A DNA stretch of 64,000 bases from Sulfuricella sp. (GTDB lineage: Bacteria > Pseudomonadota > Gammaproteobacteria > Burkholderiales > Sulfuricellaceae): assembly GCA_023266195.1 (NCBI GenBank), contig JAHFRP010000001.1:124001-188000 (forward strand), given 5' to 3'. The notes below the pieces were generated by a model. The model was not told the DNA's origin, did no database searches, and worked only from the letters and a program-made list of their open reading frames with translations. The translations under genes were made by a program, and so were the position numbers. Below are positions 8,789 to 17,039 of this stretch, piece after piece. How positions within the stretch are numbered: the first letter of the stretch is position 1; each line of letters opens with the position of its first letter.

Positions 8789-10072
8789 TCAGCGGGTCTG
8801 GACTGCGCCGGGTAGGCCGCTGACGATGCGGACGTCCCGCTGCGGGAAGGGAATCTCGATGTTTTCCGCCTGGAATCGGCGCCAGATTTCGAGGTTGAGC
8901 TCGGAGCGCAGGTTGAGCTGCCCTTCTTCCGGGTCGATGATCCAGACCGCCAGTTCCAGGTCGATGCCGTTGTCGCCGAAGGATTTCAGGAAGGTTTTCG
9001 GCGCCGGGTCCTTGAGCACGCGCGAGTGTCTTTCCGCGGCCTGGCGCATGATGTTCATCGCCTGCTCCAGATCGCTCTGGTAGCCGATCTGGATCGGGAT
9101 GGCGATGCGCATCTGGCGGTCGGAGTAGGAATGGTTGATGACGGTGGAGGTGATCAGGGTTTCGTTGGGGATGATCGCCTCGGTGCCGTCGTTGCCGCGC
9201 AGCACCAGGTAGCGCGCCGTGAGGCGCGAAACCGTGCCGAACCGGTTGTCCACGGTGAGGACGTCGCCGGGGTGGATGGAGCGGTCGAGCAGGATGATGA
9301 AGCCGCTGACGTAGTTGCTGGCGATTTTTTGCAGGCCGAAGCCGATCCCCACTCCCAGCGCGCCGCCGAACACCGACAGCACGGTGATGTCGATGCCCGC
9401 AACGGGCAGGGCAACCAGCACGCCGAGCACGATCAGCACCGCGCGGATCAGCTTGGACAGCACCACGCGCAGGTTCATGTCCATTTGCTCGGCGCGCATC
9501 ACCCGGTTTTCCAGCGTCCGTCCCAGCCACATCGCTACCAGCAGGGTGACGGCGACCGACAGGATACCGCTCAGGATCATCAGCACGGAAATATGCTGCT
9601 TGCCGACGTGGAAGCCGATTTCGTCCAGTGCGTCGAGGACGTCGGGCAGAAAGCCGGTGAGATGCAGGGCGAGGCCGATCCAGATGGTTGTGGCAATGAA
9701 GCGCTCTGAAGCCTGGAGCCAGCCGCTGGGGGAGAAGGCTTGGCGCAGGATGTAGACGGCAAGGCGGACCAGCGCCAGCGCGAGCAGCAGGGAAACGGCG
9801 ATATCCAGCAGCTTGACCGAGATCCAGCCCTTGAGCAGGGTTTTGCCGATCACCACCAGGAGCAGGGCCGTCAGCGGGAAAATGACCCGCGACACGCCGC
9901 CCAGACCGATCTTCCAGGCACCTTCCGGCTCGGGAAAGCGTTTTTTCAGCAGCCGGTTGAAAACCCAGGCCAGCATGAGGCAAGCCGCCAGCATGGCCAA
10001 TTGCCACATTATCCTGGTTTGTTCCAGGTCGGAAAAAAACTCGGCGAGGGGGTTGAGGGTGGCGTGGTTCAT
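8789..10072 (-). CDS. MscS-family mechanosensitive channel
   Basis: A 427-residue protein. An N-terminal block of four or more hydrophobic helices (residues about 20-190) precedes the pore-lining segment, LSVFGGALGVGIGFGLQKIA, then the beta-domain signature SGFIILLDRSIHPGDVLTVD and FGTVSRLTARYLVLRG. MscS channels open under membrane tension and release solutes in hypo-osmotic shock. The C-terminal alpha/beta domain ends in FPQRDVRIVSGLPG. It is larger than E. coli MscS, as is common for YbiO/YjeP-like mid-size members. It diverges from the beta-lactamase-fold gene across 64 bp. Confidence 0.92.
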   Translation of the reverse strand: MNHATLNPLAEFFSDLEQTRIMWQLAMLAACLMLAWVFNRLLKKRFPEPEGAWKIGLGGVSRVIFPLTALLLVVIGKTLLKGWISVKLLDIAVSLLLALALVRLAVYILRQAFSPSGWLQASERFIATTIWIGLALHLTGFLPDVLDALDEIGFHVGKQHISVLMILSGILSVAVTLLVAMWLGRTLENRVMRAEQMDMNLRVVLSKLIRAVLIVLGVLVALPVAGIDITVLSVFGGALGVGIGFGLQKIASNYVSGFIILLDRSIHPGDVLTVDNRFGTVSRLTARYLVLRGNDGTEAIIPNETLITSTVINHSYSDRQMRIAIPIQIGYQSDLEQAMNIMRQAAERHSRVLKDPAPKTFLKSFGDNGIDLELAVWIIDPEEGQLNLRSELNLEIWRRFQAENIEIPFPQRDVRIVSGLPGAVQTR

Positions 10073-10136
10073 GGACCGGTGCGGTGTCGGATGAATTGGG
10101 CGATATTAACATGATCGTTACGTGCTATAAAAAATC

Positions 10137-10901
10137 ATGAAGATCAAAGTGCTGGGCTGTAGCGCCGGAATCGGCGATAGCCGGAGAACCTCTTGCTGCC
10201 TGCTCGATGCCGACATCCTGCTGGATGTCGGCACCGGCGCGGGCGAGTTGTCCCTGGAAGGGCTGATCGGCATCAACCACGTTTTCCTGACCCACGCCCA
10301 CCTCGACCATGCCGGGCTGTTGCCGCTGGTGGCGGATGCCGCCGGCAGGTTCCGCGACAGGCCGGTGATCGTGCACGCCCTGGCCGAAACCGTCGCCGCG
10401 CTGCGCGAATGCATGTTCAACTGGCGGCTGTGGCCCGATTACGCAGCCTTGCCCAGTCTGGAGCGGCCCTTCCTGCGTTACGAGGCGGTCGAAGTGGGTG
10501 CAACGCTGAGCCTGGGCGGCCGCAAGATCACGCCGCTGCCGGCCAGGCACGCGGTTCCCGCGGTGGGCTACTGGATCGACAGCGGCCAGGCGAGCCTGGC
10601 GCTGAGCGGCGATACCACGCTGTGCGAAGAATTCTGGGACGCGCTGAGCCGCATCGAAAACCTGAAATACCTGCTGATCGAAACCGCGTTCCTGAATGCC
10701 GACGCCGCCCTGGCTGCGGTGGCCGGCCACATGACAGCGGATTTGCTGGCGGCGGGGCTAAGCCGGCTGCGCCGGCCGGTCGAGGTTTACGTCACGCACC
10801 TGGAGCCGGGCTGGGAAGATCGCATTATGGCTGAAATCGGGGCGGCATGCGCCGGTTTCGACGTGCGGCGCCTGCGCCAGGGGATGGAATTCGAGTTTTA
10901 G
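10137..10901 (+). CDS. Metallo-beta-lactamase-fold hydrolase, class II cyclic-nucleotide phosphodiesterase-like
   Basis: A 254-residue MBL-fold protein. The metal motif THAHLDHAG (residues about 45-53) follows VLGCSAGIGDSRRTSCCLLD; later ligands are likely in PARHAVPAVGY, LSGDTT and YVTHLEPG. The N-terminus and the HAHLDH spacing resemble class II 3',5'-cAMP phosphodiesterases and related hydrolases, but substrate cannot be fixed from sequence. No clear ribosome site precedes the ATG. The neighbours are mechanosensitive channel and magnesium transporter genes, which gives no functional hint. Confidence 0.8.
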   Translation: MKIKVLGCSAGIGDSRRTSCCLLDADILLDVGTGAGELSLEGLIGINHVFLTHAHLDHAGLLPLVADAAGRFRDRPVIVHALAETVAALRECMFNWRLWPDYAALPSLERPFLRYEAVEVGATLSLGGRKITPLPARHAVPAVGYWIDSGQASLALSGDTTLCEEFWDALSRIENLKYLLIETAFLNADAALAAVAGHMTADLLAAGLSRLRRPVEVYVTHLEPGWEDRIMAEIGAACAGFDVRRLRQGMEFEF

Positions 10902-10954
10902 GGAAATACCGAACAAGTCCAGCACTGTTATTCCGCACCGGAATCCAGGTTGCT

Positions 10955-11197
10955 CTAGGAGCCTGTGCGCGGCGCCTGGCCGTAGCTCAATATCTGATGC
11001 TTTTCACAGGTGATTTTGCCGGCGTCGTTTTTTACCAGCGCCTTGCCACCGTCATCCGGAATGCAATAGCTGGTGAAGGTTTCGGACAGTGTCCGGGCGG
11101 CGAGGCGGTTGGCGTAGATGTTGCCGTAGGTCTGGGCCGTGATGATCAGCAGGCTGATGGCCAGAACGAGCGCTATTTTATAAATGAAATATTTCAT
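10955..11197 (-). CDS. Small membrane or exported protein, unknown
   Basis: An 80-residue product starting MKYFIYKIALVLAISLLIITAQ, a hydrophobic N-terminal helix that could be a signal anchor or signal peptide. The mature part has two Cys (SYCIPDDGG and ITCEKHQ). A start 12 codons further upstream is possible, but both starts lack a good ribosome site. No family recognised. Confidence 0.5.
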   Translation of the reverse strand: MKYFIYKIALVLAISLLIITAQTYGNIYANRLAARTLSETFTSYCIPDDGGKALVKNDAGKITCEKHQILSYGQAPRTGS

Positions 11198-11309
11198 GGC
11201 GTTAATCCCATAAAAATACACAAATATAAACATAGACTATTTGCGTTGCGGTGCAATGTCTCCCAACGGGAGGGTCTTGCGCTTGCGATCCGCGCCTACA
11301 ACTTGATTT

Positions 11310-12368
11310 TCAGAACCACTTTTTCCTGCGGAAATACACCTGCATCGAGATGGCGACCATTGCCATCAACAGCAGCACCGCCGGGTAGCCCCAGCGCCAT
11401 TGCAGCTCGGGCATGTTCTTGAAATTCATGCCGTAGAGGCCGGCGATGAAGGTCAGCGGCATGAAAATGGTGGCAATCACGGTGAGCGTGCGCATCGCCA
11501 GGTTCATCCGGTTGCTGACGCTGGACAGGTAAATGTCGAGCAAGCCGGTGGCGAGGTCGCGGAAGGTTTCCAGCGTGTCGATGATGTGCACGGTGTGGTC
11601 GTAGATGTCGCGCAGGTAAATGCGCGACGTCTGCTTGAAGAATGGCGATTCGCCGCGCTCCAGCGCGCCGATCACGCTGCGGAACGGAAAGATCGCCTTG
11701 CGCAGGAAGATCAGGTCGCGGCGCAGGGTGTGGATGTTCTGCAGGGTCCTGGGCGTGGGGTCGGCGATCACCTCGTCTTCGAGCAGGTCGATTTCCTCTT
11801 CCCGCTTTTCCAGCACCCCAAAATAGCGGTCCACCACCGCATCGAGCACGGCGTGGGCGAGGTAGTCGGCGCCTTCTTTCCGGATCAGCCCCTTGGCGTT
11901 GCGGATGCGCTCGACGATCGGGTTGAAGATGTCGCTTTCCCGCTCGCGGAAGGAAAGCAGGAAATTCTGTCCCAGGATCAGGCTGATCTGCTCGGCGACG
12001 ATCTCGCCGCCGCCGTTGGTGGTCAGCATTTTCAGCACGATGTAGACGTAGTCGCCGAAATCCTCCATCTTCGGCCGCTGGTCGGTGTTTACAATGTCTT
12101 CCAGCACCAGTGGGTGCAGCCCGAAGCAGCCGCCTAGCCGTTGCAGCAGATCGATCTGGTGGATGCCGTCGACGTTGACCCAGGTGATGCCGGTAGCCGT
12201 CCTGGCGGCGCAGTATTCCTCGGCGGCTTCGGCTTCCTGCTCGAAGAAACCGGATTCGTCGTAGCTGATCAGCTGGATGCGGGTTTTTTCAGTGCGTTTT
12301 TCCCCGATGTGGATCGGCGTGCCGGGCGGCAGGCCGGCTTTTTTCGAGCGCTTGATACGTTTTGGCAT
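11310..12368 (-). CDS. corA: Magnesium/cobalt transporter CorA
   Basis: A 352-residue CorA. A large soluble acidic N-terminal domain and long helix precede two C-terminal membrane helices (TLTVIATIFMPLTFIAGLYG and YPAVLLLMAMVAISMQVYF), with the selectivity motif GMN directly after the first. It ends in the basic tail FRRKKWF, as usual. It forms a pentameric Mg2+ channel in the inner membrane. GGGGGAG sits before the start. It is next to the nickel permease gene, but their promoters look separate. Confidence 0.95.
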   Translation of the reverse strand: MPKRIKRSKKAGLPPGTPIHIGEKRTEKTRIQLISYDESGFFEQEAEAAEEYCAARTATGITWVNVDGIHQIDLLQRLGGCFGLHPLVLEDIVNTDQRPKMEDFGDYVYIVLKMLTTNGGGEIVAEQISLILGQNFLLSFRERESDIFNPIVERIRNAKGLIRKEGADYLAHAVLDAVVDRYFGVLEKREEEIDLLEDEVIADPTPRTLQNIHTLRRDLIFLRKAIFPFRSVIGALERGESPFFKQTSRIYLRDIYDHTVHIIDTLETFRDLATGLLDIYLSSVSNRMNLAMRTLTVIATIFMPLTFIAGLYGMNFKNMPELQWRWGYPAVLLLMAMVAISMQVYFRRKKWF

Positions 12369-12501
12369 GGCTCCCCCGTTGCTGGCCCTGGCGGCTTCGG
12401 CGCACCAAGGCAGGGTTCAGGATAGCATATCGGCTTGGCGCGGCGTCGCCAAAAAATGGGTCGTGAGGCGGATGTGCAATGTGCGCGGACGTCGTTTCAG
12501 T

Positions 12502-13338
12502 TCAACGATCGGCGGAAATCGGCGTAAGCGCGGCCGACTGCCTGGGCGACAGGCGCAGCGCGAGGTAGAAGCTCGCGGCCACGGTGCCGACCACGGTTAG
12601 CCCCATCAGCAGTTCGCGTCCTTCGGTGTGGGCGCCGACTTCGGGGAAGAAAATCTTGGCGATGCCGAACATTCCCACCAGCAGGCTCAGGCTGCCCACC
12701 GCCAGGCCCATCACGCGCGAGGCAATCAGTGCGCGCTGGTCGGCGCGGTTGAGTAAATGGGATATCCACAGCCCGTTGATGCCGTCGGTGGCGATCATGC
12801 CGAGCATGAAGGCCATGCCGAGCACCACCGAGAACAGCCAGCCTGCCATGCTCGACGCGGTCAGGGAAAAAACGGCGGTCTGGCTCAGGGTGTCGAACGA
12901 CAGGGCGAACAGCGCGCCGATGCAGGCGATCGGCACGGGATGGCTGGCTTGGCAGAGCTTGCCCAGCCAGCGGCCCTTCAGCCCGGCCATGCGCACCACC
13001 TCGCCGGGACGGGCGCGGAGGACGGCGGCGAGGTTGACCGTGCCGAGCGCGAGCAGGAACAAAATCGAAATCCACGCGCCGAGATCCTCGATCCAGGCGG
13101 GAATCGCCCAGCGCTTGGCGGCAACGCCGACCAGCGCAGCCACCGCCATCACCACGGTGCCGTGGCCGAGCGAGAACAGCAGGCCCGACCAGCGCGAAAG
13201 TAGCGGCTTGTTGGCGGCGGCGTTGAAGCGGGTCAGGCCGTCGATGGTGGCGAGGTGGTCGGGATCGAAGCCGTGTTTCAGCCCCAGCACGAATACCAGG
13301 GCCAAGAGCGCGAGCCAGTCGTTGGGCAGATTTTCCAT
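12502..13338 (-). CDS. Nickel/cobalt permease of the NiCoT (HoxN/NixA) family
   Basis: A 278-residue multi-pass inner membrane protein. Near the N-terminus is the NiCoT signature LKHGFDPDHLATIDG, the H-x4-D-H metal-recognition motif (His22, Asp27, His28), then LGHGTVV and a run of hydrophobic helices. LGMIATDGINGLW is another family motif. It should import Ni2+ for hydrogenase. The ATG at 13338 follows AAGGAA; a much longer upstream reading would run antisense through nikR and is not credible. A NikR operator starts 16 bp upstream of the ATG and nikR itself is divergent, so nickel repression is very likely. Confidence 0.93.
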   Translation of the reverse strand: MENLPNDWLALLALVFVLGLKHGFDPDHLATIDGLTRFNAAANKPLLSRWSGLLFSLGHGTVVMAVAALVGVAAKRWAIPAWIEDLGAWISILFLLALGTVNLAAVLRARPGEVVRMAGLKGRWLGKLCQASHPVPIACIGALFALSFDTLSQTAVFSLTASSMAGWLFSVVLGMAFMLGMIATDGINGLWISHLLNRADQRALIASRVMGLAVGSLSLLVGMFGIAKIFFPEVGAHTEGRELLMGLTVVGTVAASFYLALRLSPRQSAALTPISADR

Positions 13339-13354
13339 AAGGCGTTCCTTGCGG

Positions 13355-13381
13355 GTATGATAATTATGATAATCGTCATAC
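13355..13381 (-). promoter_or_regulatory. NikR operator for the nickel permease
   Basis: GTATGA and TCATAC, perfect dyad halves, separated by 15 bp (TAATTATGATAATCG). The E. coli NikR consensus is GTATGA-N16-TCATAC, so this is one base shorter. It sits 16 bp before the permease ATG, where a bound repressor would block transcription, and about 255 bp from nikR. Confidence 0.85.
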
Positions 13382-13589
13382 AAGTTTCGTGCCATAGTTA
13401 CAGGGTCTTGTATTGCGTGGAATTCTCCGCGTTTCGCGGGATAATCGGGTGGTAAGCCGGTTTGCATCGGCCGGCGTCCTATGGCAGCCGGGCTTGCATT
13501 GTGAAAGGATGTTTTCGCAGGGGTGCGCCGTGCGCGCATCCTGCCCGAATGGTACGCGCCGCGCACCTGGCCGGTTTTTTTGCGCGGCA

Positions 13590-13620
13590 TGGCATTTATA
13601 TTGCGTGGTGTGGCATTTAT
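13590..13620 (+). promoter_or_regulatory. Direct repeat upstream of nikR
   Basis: TGGCATTTAT occurs at 13590-13599 and 13611-13620, 21 bp start to start (two helical turns), ending 15 bp before the nikR ATG. It could be a regulator or promoter site; no known consensus is matched. Confidence 0.35.
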
Positions 13621-13635
13621 TAGGGTAGAGAGGCT

Positions 13636-14097
13636 ATGGAACGCTTTACCATTTCGCTGGATGAATCGCTGGCGCGGCAGTTCGATGAGTTGATCAAGAA
13701 TCGGGGCTACCTGAACCGTTCCGAGGCGGTGCGCGACATGCTGCGGCAGCAGCTCGATGCGCAACGCATCCGCAGTGCCGAGGCGCCCGATTGCATCGCC
13801 AGCCTGAGCTATGTCTACAACCATCACGAACGCGACCTGGCCGCACGGCTGACCGGCCTGCAGCACGCCCATCACCACCTCAACCTGTCCACCATGCATG
13901 TCCACCTCAACCACGACGATTGCCTGGAAACCGTGATCCTGCGTGGGCCGACCGCCGAGGTGCGGGTGTTTTCCGACAAGGTCATCGCCGAGCGCGGCGT
14001 GCGCCACGGCCAGCTCAACCTGATTCCCGTCAACCTGGATGTGGAACGGCATGCACACGGTGCGCACTCCCATCTGCACAGTCATCCCAACACCTGA
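13636..14097 (+). CDS. nikR: Nickel-responsive repressor NikR
   Basis: A 153-residue ribbon-helix-helix/ACT-type regulator. The N-terminus MERFTISLDESLARQFDELI and NRSEAVRDMLR form the DNA-binding RHH. The nickel site residues line up with E. coli: His77 (LQHAHHH), His88 and His90 (TMHVHLNHDD) and Cys96. An unusual C-terminal tail, HAHGAHSHLHSHPNT, is His-rich and extends beyond the usual length. It represses nickel uptake when Ni2+ is abundant. hoxJ begins 8 bp after its stop, so nickel and H2 regulators share a transcript. Confidence 0.96.
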   Translation: MERFTISLDESLARQFDELIKNRGYLNRSEAVRDMLRQQLDAQRIRSAEAPDCIASLSYVYNHHERDLAARLTGLQHAHHHLNLSTMHVHLNHDDCLETVILRGPTAEVRVFSDKVIAERGVRHGQLNLIPVNLDVERHAHGAHSHLHSHPNT

Positions 14098-14105
14098 GAG
14101 ATTCC

Positions 14106-15485
14106 ATGTCCGCGCTTAATTCGCCGCCTGAATCCGACGACCACCTGCATGAACGGCACGAATCGCTGGCGGCGGCGCAGTTCTGCCCGATCGACGGCGT
14201 CGGCGAATCGGCCTGGATCGACGTCATCCGCAAGATGGACGAGGTTTATTCCAATCTGCTTCAATATCAGGTGGCGCTGGAAGAGAAAAACGCCGAACTG
14301 GAGGAAACCCAGCAGTTCGTCTATAGCGTGCTGACCTCGATGTCCGACGTGCTGATCGTGTGCGATTTGGGCGGCAGCGTGGTCGAGGTCAACCGCGCGC
14401 TGGTCAACCTCGTCGGGCGCGACGAGAATGAACTGCGCGGCAGGCCGGTGCTGGACCTGTTCGTCGACGATGGTTCCCGCGACAAGGCGCGGATCGCGCT
14501 GACCTCGCGCAATTTGCAGGTGCGCGATTGCGAAACGCAATTCCGCGGTGCCCTGGGCGAAAGCATCCCCGTGGCGATGAATTGCGCACTGCGCTACGAC
14601 CTGCGTGGGCGCGAAGCCGGTTTCGTGATGGTGGGGCGTCCGGTCGGCGAGTTGCGCCGGGCCTACCAGGAACTGCACGAAACCCACGAGGCGCTCAAGC
14701 GCGCGCAGCAGCAGCTGGTGCATTCCGAAAAAATGGTGTCGCTCGGCCGTCTGGTGGCGGGCGTGGCGCACGAGCTCAACAACCCGATCAGCTTCGTGCT
14801 CGGCAACATACACGCCTTGCAGCGCTACAGCCAGCGCCTGAAAACCTACCTGGACGCGATCCATGGCGGCGCCCCTGCGCCCCACTGCGAGGAAATGCGG
14901 GACGAGCTGCGTATCGACCGCATCCTGGCCGATCTCGATTCGCTGATCGAAGGTACGGTGGAGGGCGCCGAACGCACCCGCGATATCGTCGAGGGGCTGA
15001 AACGCTTTTCCGCCAAGGACCAGGACGAATCGAGCCGCTTCAACCTTGCCGACGTGGTCGCCAAGGCGGTGTACTGGGTGACCAGTTCGTCTTCCACGCA
15101 ATGCGAAGTGCGCTACGACCTGCCGCCGGAAATTGCGATCCTGGGCAATCTCGGCCAGATCCAGCAGGTCGTGGTCAACCTGGTGCAGAACGCACTCGAC
15201 GCCACGCGCGGCCGGGAAGCGCCGATGCTCGATATCGGCGGCCGCACCGCGGATGGCCATGTCGAGATCGTGTTCCACGACAACGGCCCCGGCATCGAGC
15301 CGCAGCATCTCAACCGGGTGTTCGACCCGTTTTTTACCACCAAGCCGGTGGGCAAGGGCACCGGCCTGGGCCTCTCCATCAGCTACGGCATCGTCGATCG
15401 CCATGGCGGCCGGCTCTCCGTCGCCAATCATCCCGACGGCGGTGCGGTATTTACCTTGCGCTTGCCCCTCGCGGCAGAAGACTGA
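14106..15485 (+). CDS. hoxJ: H2-signalling PAS histidine kinase HoxJ/HupT
   Basis: A 459-residue soluble kinase. A coiled segment (LLQYQVALEEKNAELEETQQ) leads into a PAS domain (FVYSVLTSMSDVLIVCDLGG, about residues 75-190). The dimerisation/phospho-acceptor helix HSEKMVSLGRLVAGVAHELNNPI follows, with His222, then the ATPase motifs NLVQNALDA, DNGPGI and GKGTGLGLSI. The very distinctive region around His222 and the length match HupT/HoxJ, which relays the signal from the H2 sensor HoxB-HoxC to HoxA. The ATG at 14106 follows GAGAG; upstream in-frame codons overlap nikR and are unlikely to be used. hoxA lies about 20 kb away. Confidence 0.88.
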   Translation: MSALNSPPESDDHLHERHESLAAAQFCPIDGVGESAWIDVIRKMDEVYSNLLQYQVALEEKNAELEETQQFVYSVLTSMSDVLIVCDLGGSVVEVNRALVNLVGRDENELRGRPVLDLFVDDGSRDKARIALTSRNLQVRDCETQFRGALGESIPVAMNCALRYDLRGREAGFVMVGRPVGELRRAYQELHETHEALKRAQQQLVHSEKMVSLGRLVAGVAHELNNPISFVLGNIHALQRYSQRLKTYLDAIHGGAPAPHCEEMRDELRIDRILADLDSLIEGTVEGAERTRDIVEGLKRFSAKDQDESSRFNLADVVAKAVYWVTSSSSTQCEVRYDLPPEIAILGNLGQIQQVVVNLVQNALDATRGREAPMLDIGGRTADGHVEIVFHDNGPGIEPQHLNRVFDPFFTTKPVGKGTGLGLSISYGIVDRHGGRLSVANHPDGGAVFTLRLPLAAED

Positions 15486-15516
15486 CACACCCTATGGGGG
15501 TGGCCACTAAATATCG

Positions 15517-15652
15517 ACGTTCCTTCATTCCTGTGCAGGCGGGAATCCCGTATCGATAAGACCCACTGGATCGCGGGCCAAGCCTGGAATGACGGCATTT
15601 TAAGGAAACGCCGATATATTTGTCGTCCCGGCGAAGGCCGGAATGAGTATGA
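15517..15652. repeat. GTCATTCC/GGAATGA dispersed repeat between hoxJ and hybO
   Basis: It includes CATTCCTGTGCAGGCGGGAA, TGGAATGACGGC and CCCGGCGAAGGCCGGAATGA. Related sequence lies at 23786-23854 and 63329-63355. It occupies most of the 396-bp stretch between hoxJ and hybO; the rest holds the candidate hybO promoter. Confidence 0.6.
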
Positions 15653-15820
15653 ATCCGGGCCAGAATTAACCGGCATCTCCCGAATCAAAGCTATCGGTTG
15701 CCCGCACTGCAAGTCTGCTTTCCATTTTCCCCGCCAAACTGTCATTCCGGTTTGCTTTCTGCCGTTGTATTTCTTTTTTGTTATTCGGCAACAAATTGTT
15801 TCGTATAAGGATTATCTTTA

Positions 15821-15836
15821 TGGCACGGTTTTTGTT
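15821..15836 (+). promoter_or_regulatory. Candidate sigma-54 promoter for the hyb operon
   Basis: TGGCACG-GTTT-TTGTT matches the -24/-12 consensus TGGCACG-N4-TTGCW except that the -12 GC is GT. It is 45 bp before the hybO ATG. A nearby dyad TTGTT-N7-AACAA (15778-15794) lies upstream. HoxA/HupR-type regulators act with sigma-54 in some hosts, which supports but does not prove this. Confidence 0.45.
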
Positions 15837-15881
15837 AATGGATTGATCGTGTTGCAAACGATAACAAGGGGGGCTGAGGCA

Positions 15882-17039
15882 ATGGATGAGAATATTCTTG
15901 AAAACGATGAAAGCTTGGTAGCACTGGAAAAGCGGCTGGGTATTTCCCGGCGCAGCTTCATGCAGCTGTGTACGGCAATGGCGGCGACCATGGGTCTGGC
16001 GAAGGGCGCGGATGCGGCGATGGTTGCCGCGGTGGCGACCAAGAAGCGGCCTTCGGTGATCTGGTTGCACTTCCAGGAGTGCACCGGATGTACCGAGTCG
16101 CTGTTGCGCGCCGAGCATCCCACGCTGGAAAAATTGATCCTCGACGTGATTTCGCTGGATTACCACGAAACCCTGTTCGCGGCTGCCGGCCACCAGGCCG
16201 AGGCGGCGCGGCGGTCGGCGATGAAGGCCAACAAGGGCAAGTACCTGCTGGTGGTGGAAGGCGCCATCCCGACCAAGGACAACGGTATCTACTGCAAGGT
16301 CGGCGGCCAGACCGCCATCGAGATGCTCAAGGAATGCGCCGCCGATGCCGCTGCCGTGGTGGCGATCGGCAGCTGCGCGTCGTGGGGCGGCATGCCTTCG
16401 ACGCCGCCCAATCCGACCGGGGCGAAGAGCGCGGGCGAGGTGCTGGGCAAGGTGATTCCCAACATTCCGGGCTGCCCGCCCAATCCGTACAACTTCCTCT
16501 CCACCGTGGTCCACTTCCTGACCTTCGGCAAGCTGCCCGAGGTGGATCACATCGGCCGTCCCAAGTTCGCCTACTCCCGCCTGATCCACGAAAACTGCGA
16601 GCGGCGCGCCCACTTCGACGCCGGCCGCTTCGCCATGGAGTTCGGCGACGAGGGCCACCGCAAGGGTTACTGCCTGTACAAGCTGGGCTGCAAGGGGCCG
16701 GAAACCTACGCCAACTGCCCGTCGATCCTGTTCGGCGACGTCGGCAACGCGAGCTGGCCGGTCGGCACCGGCCATCCCTGCATCGGCTGCACCGAGAAGG
16801 GCGTCGGCTTCGCCAAGCCGATCCACGAACTGGCGGTCCTGAAGACGGTGGTGCCGCCGGTCGGCTTCCCGCGCGTCGTCGAGGAGCAGGGCAAGGGCGC
16901 TTCCATCGGCGCGGCGGCCCTGACCGCGGCGATTGCCGGCGTGGCGGCGGGCGCCGGCGCGAAGATGGCGCAGAACCTCGGCAAGGGGGTCAAGACCGAC
17001 GAGGGCGCCGGCAAGCATGAGGAAAGGGCCGAATCATGA
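15882..17039 (+). CDS. hybO: [NiFe]-hydrogenase small subunit, Hyb type
   Basis: A 385-residue electron-transfer subunit. The Tat signal ISRRSFMQLCTAMAATMGLA lies near residue 21-40. FQECTGCTESLL begins the proximal cluster; IGSCASWGG, NIPGCPPNPYN, RLIHENCERRAHFDAGR, KGYCLYKLGCKGPETYANC and GHPCIGCTEKG supply the other cluster ligands. The two extra Cys of O2-tolerant enzymes (ECTCC and GSCASWGC) are absent. The C-terminus has an Ala/Gly-rich hydrophobic anchor. It is closest in pattern to E. coli HybO. The start at 15882 follows AAGGGGGG; an earlier in-frame start would break the Tat layout. It overlaps hybA by 4 bp. Confidence 0.96.
   Translation: MDENILENDESLVALEKRLGISRRSFMQLCTAMAATMGLAKGADAAMVAAVATKKRPSVIWLHFQECTGCTESLLRAEHPTLEKLILDVISLDYHETLFAAAGHQAEAARRSAMKANKGKYLLVVEGAIPTKDNGIYCKVGGQTAIEMLKECAADAAAVVAIGSCASWGGMPSTPPNPTGAKSAGEVLGKVIPNIPGCPPNPYNFLSTVVHFLTFGKLPEVDHIGRPKFAYSRLIHENCERRAHFDAGRFAMEFGDEGHRKGYCLYKLGCKGPETYANCPSILFGDVGNASWPVGTGHPCIGCTEKGVGFAKPIHELAVLKTVVPPVGFPRVVEEQGKGASIGAAALTAAIAGVAAGAGAKMAQNLGKGVKTDEGAGKHEERAES

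Noticed and set aside
13339-14085. A long N-terminal extension of the nickel permease
   Set aside because: It would run antisense through nikR; the ATG at 13338 has a good ribosome site and the correct family N-terminus.
15882-17039. O2-tolerant group 1d small subunit
   Set aside because: The two supernumerary Cys are missing and the gene order hybO-A-B-C is Hyb-type.
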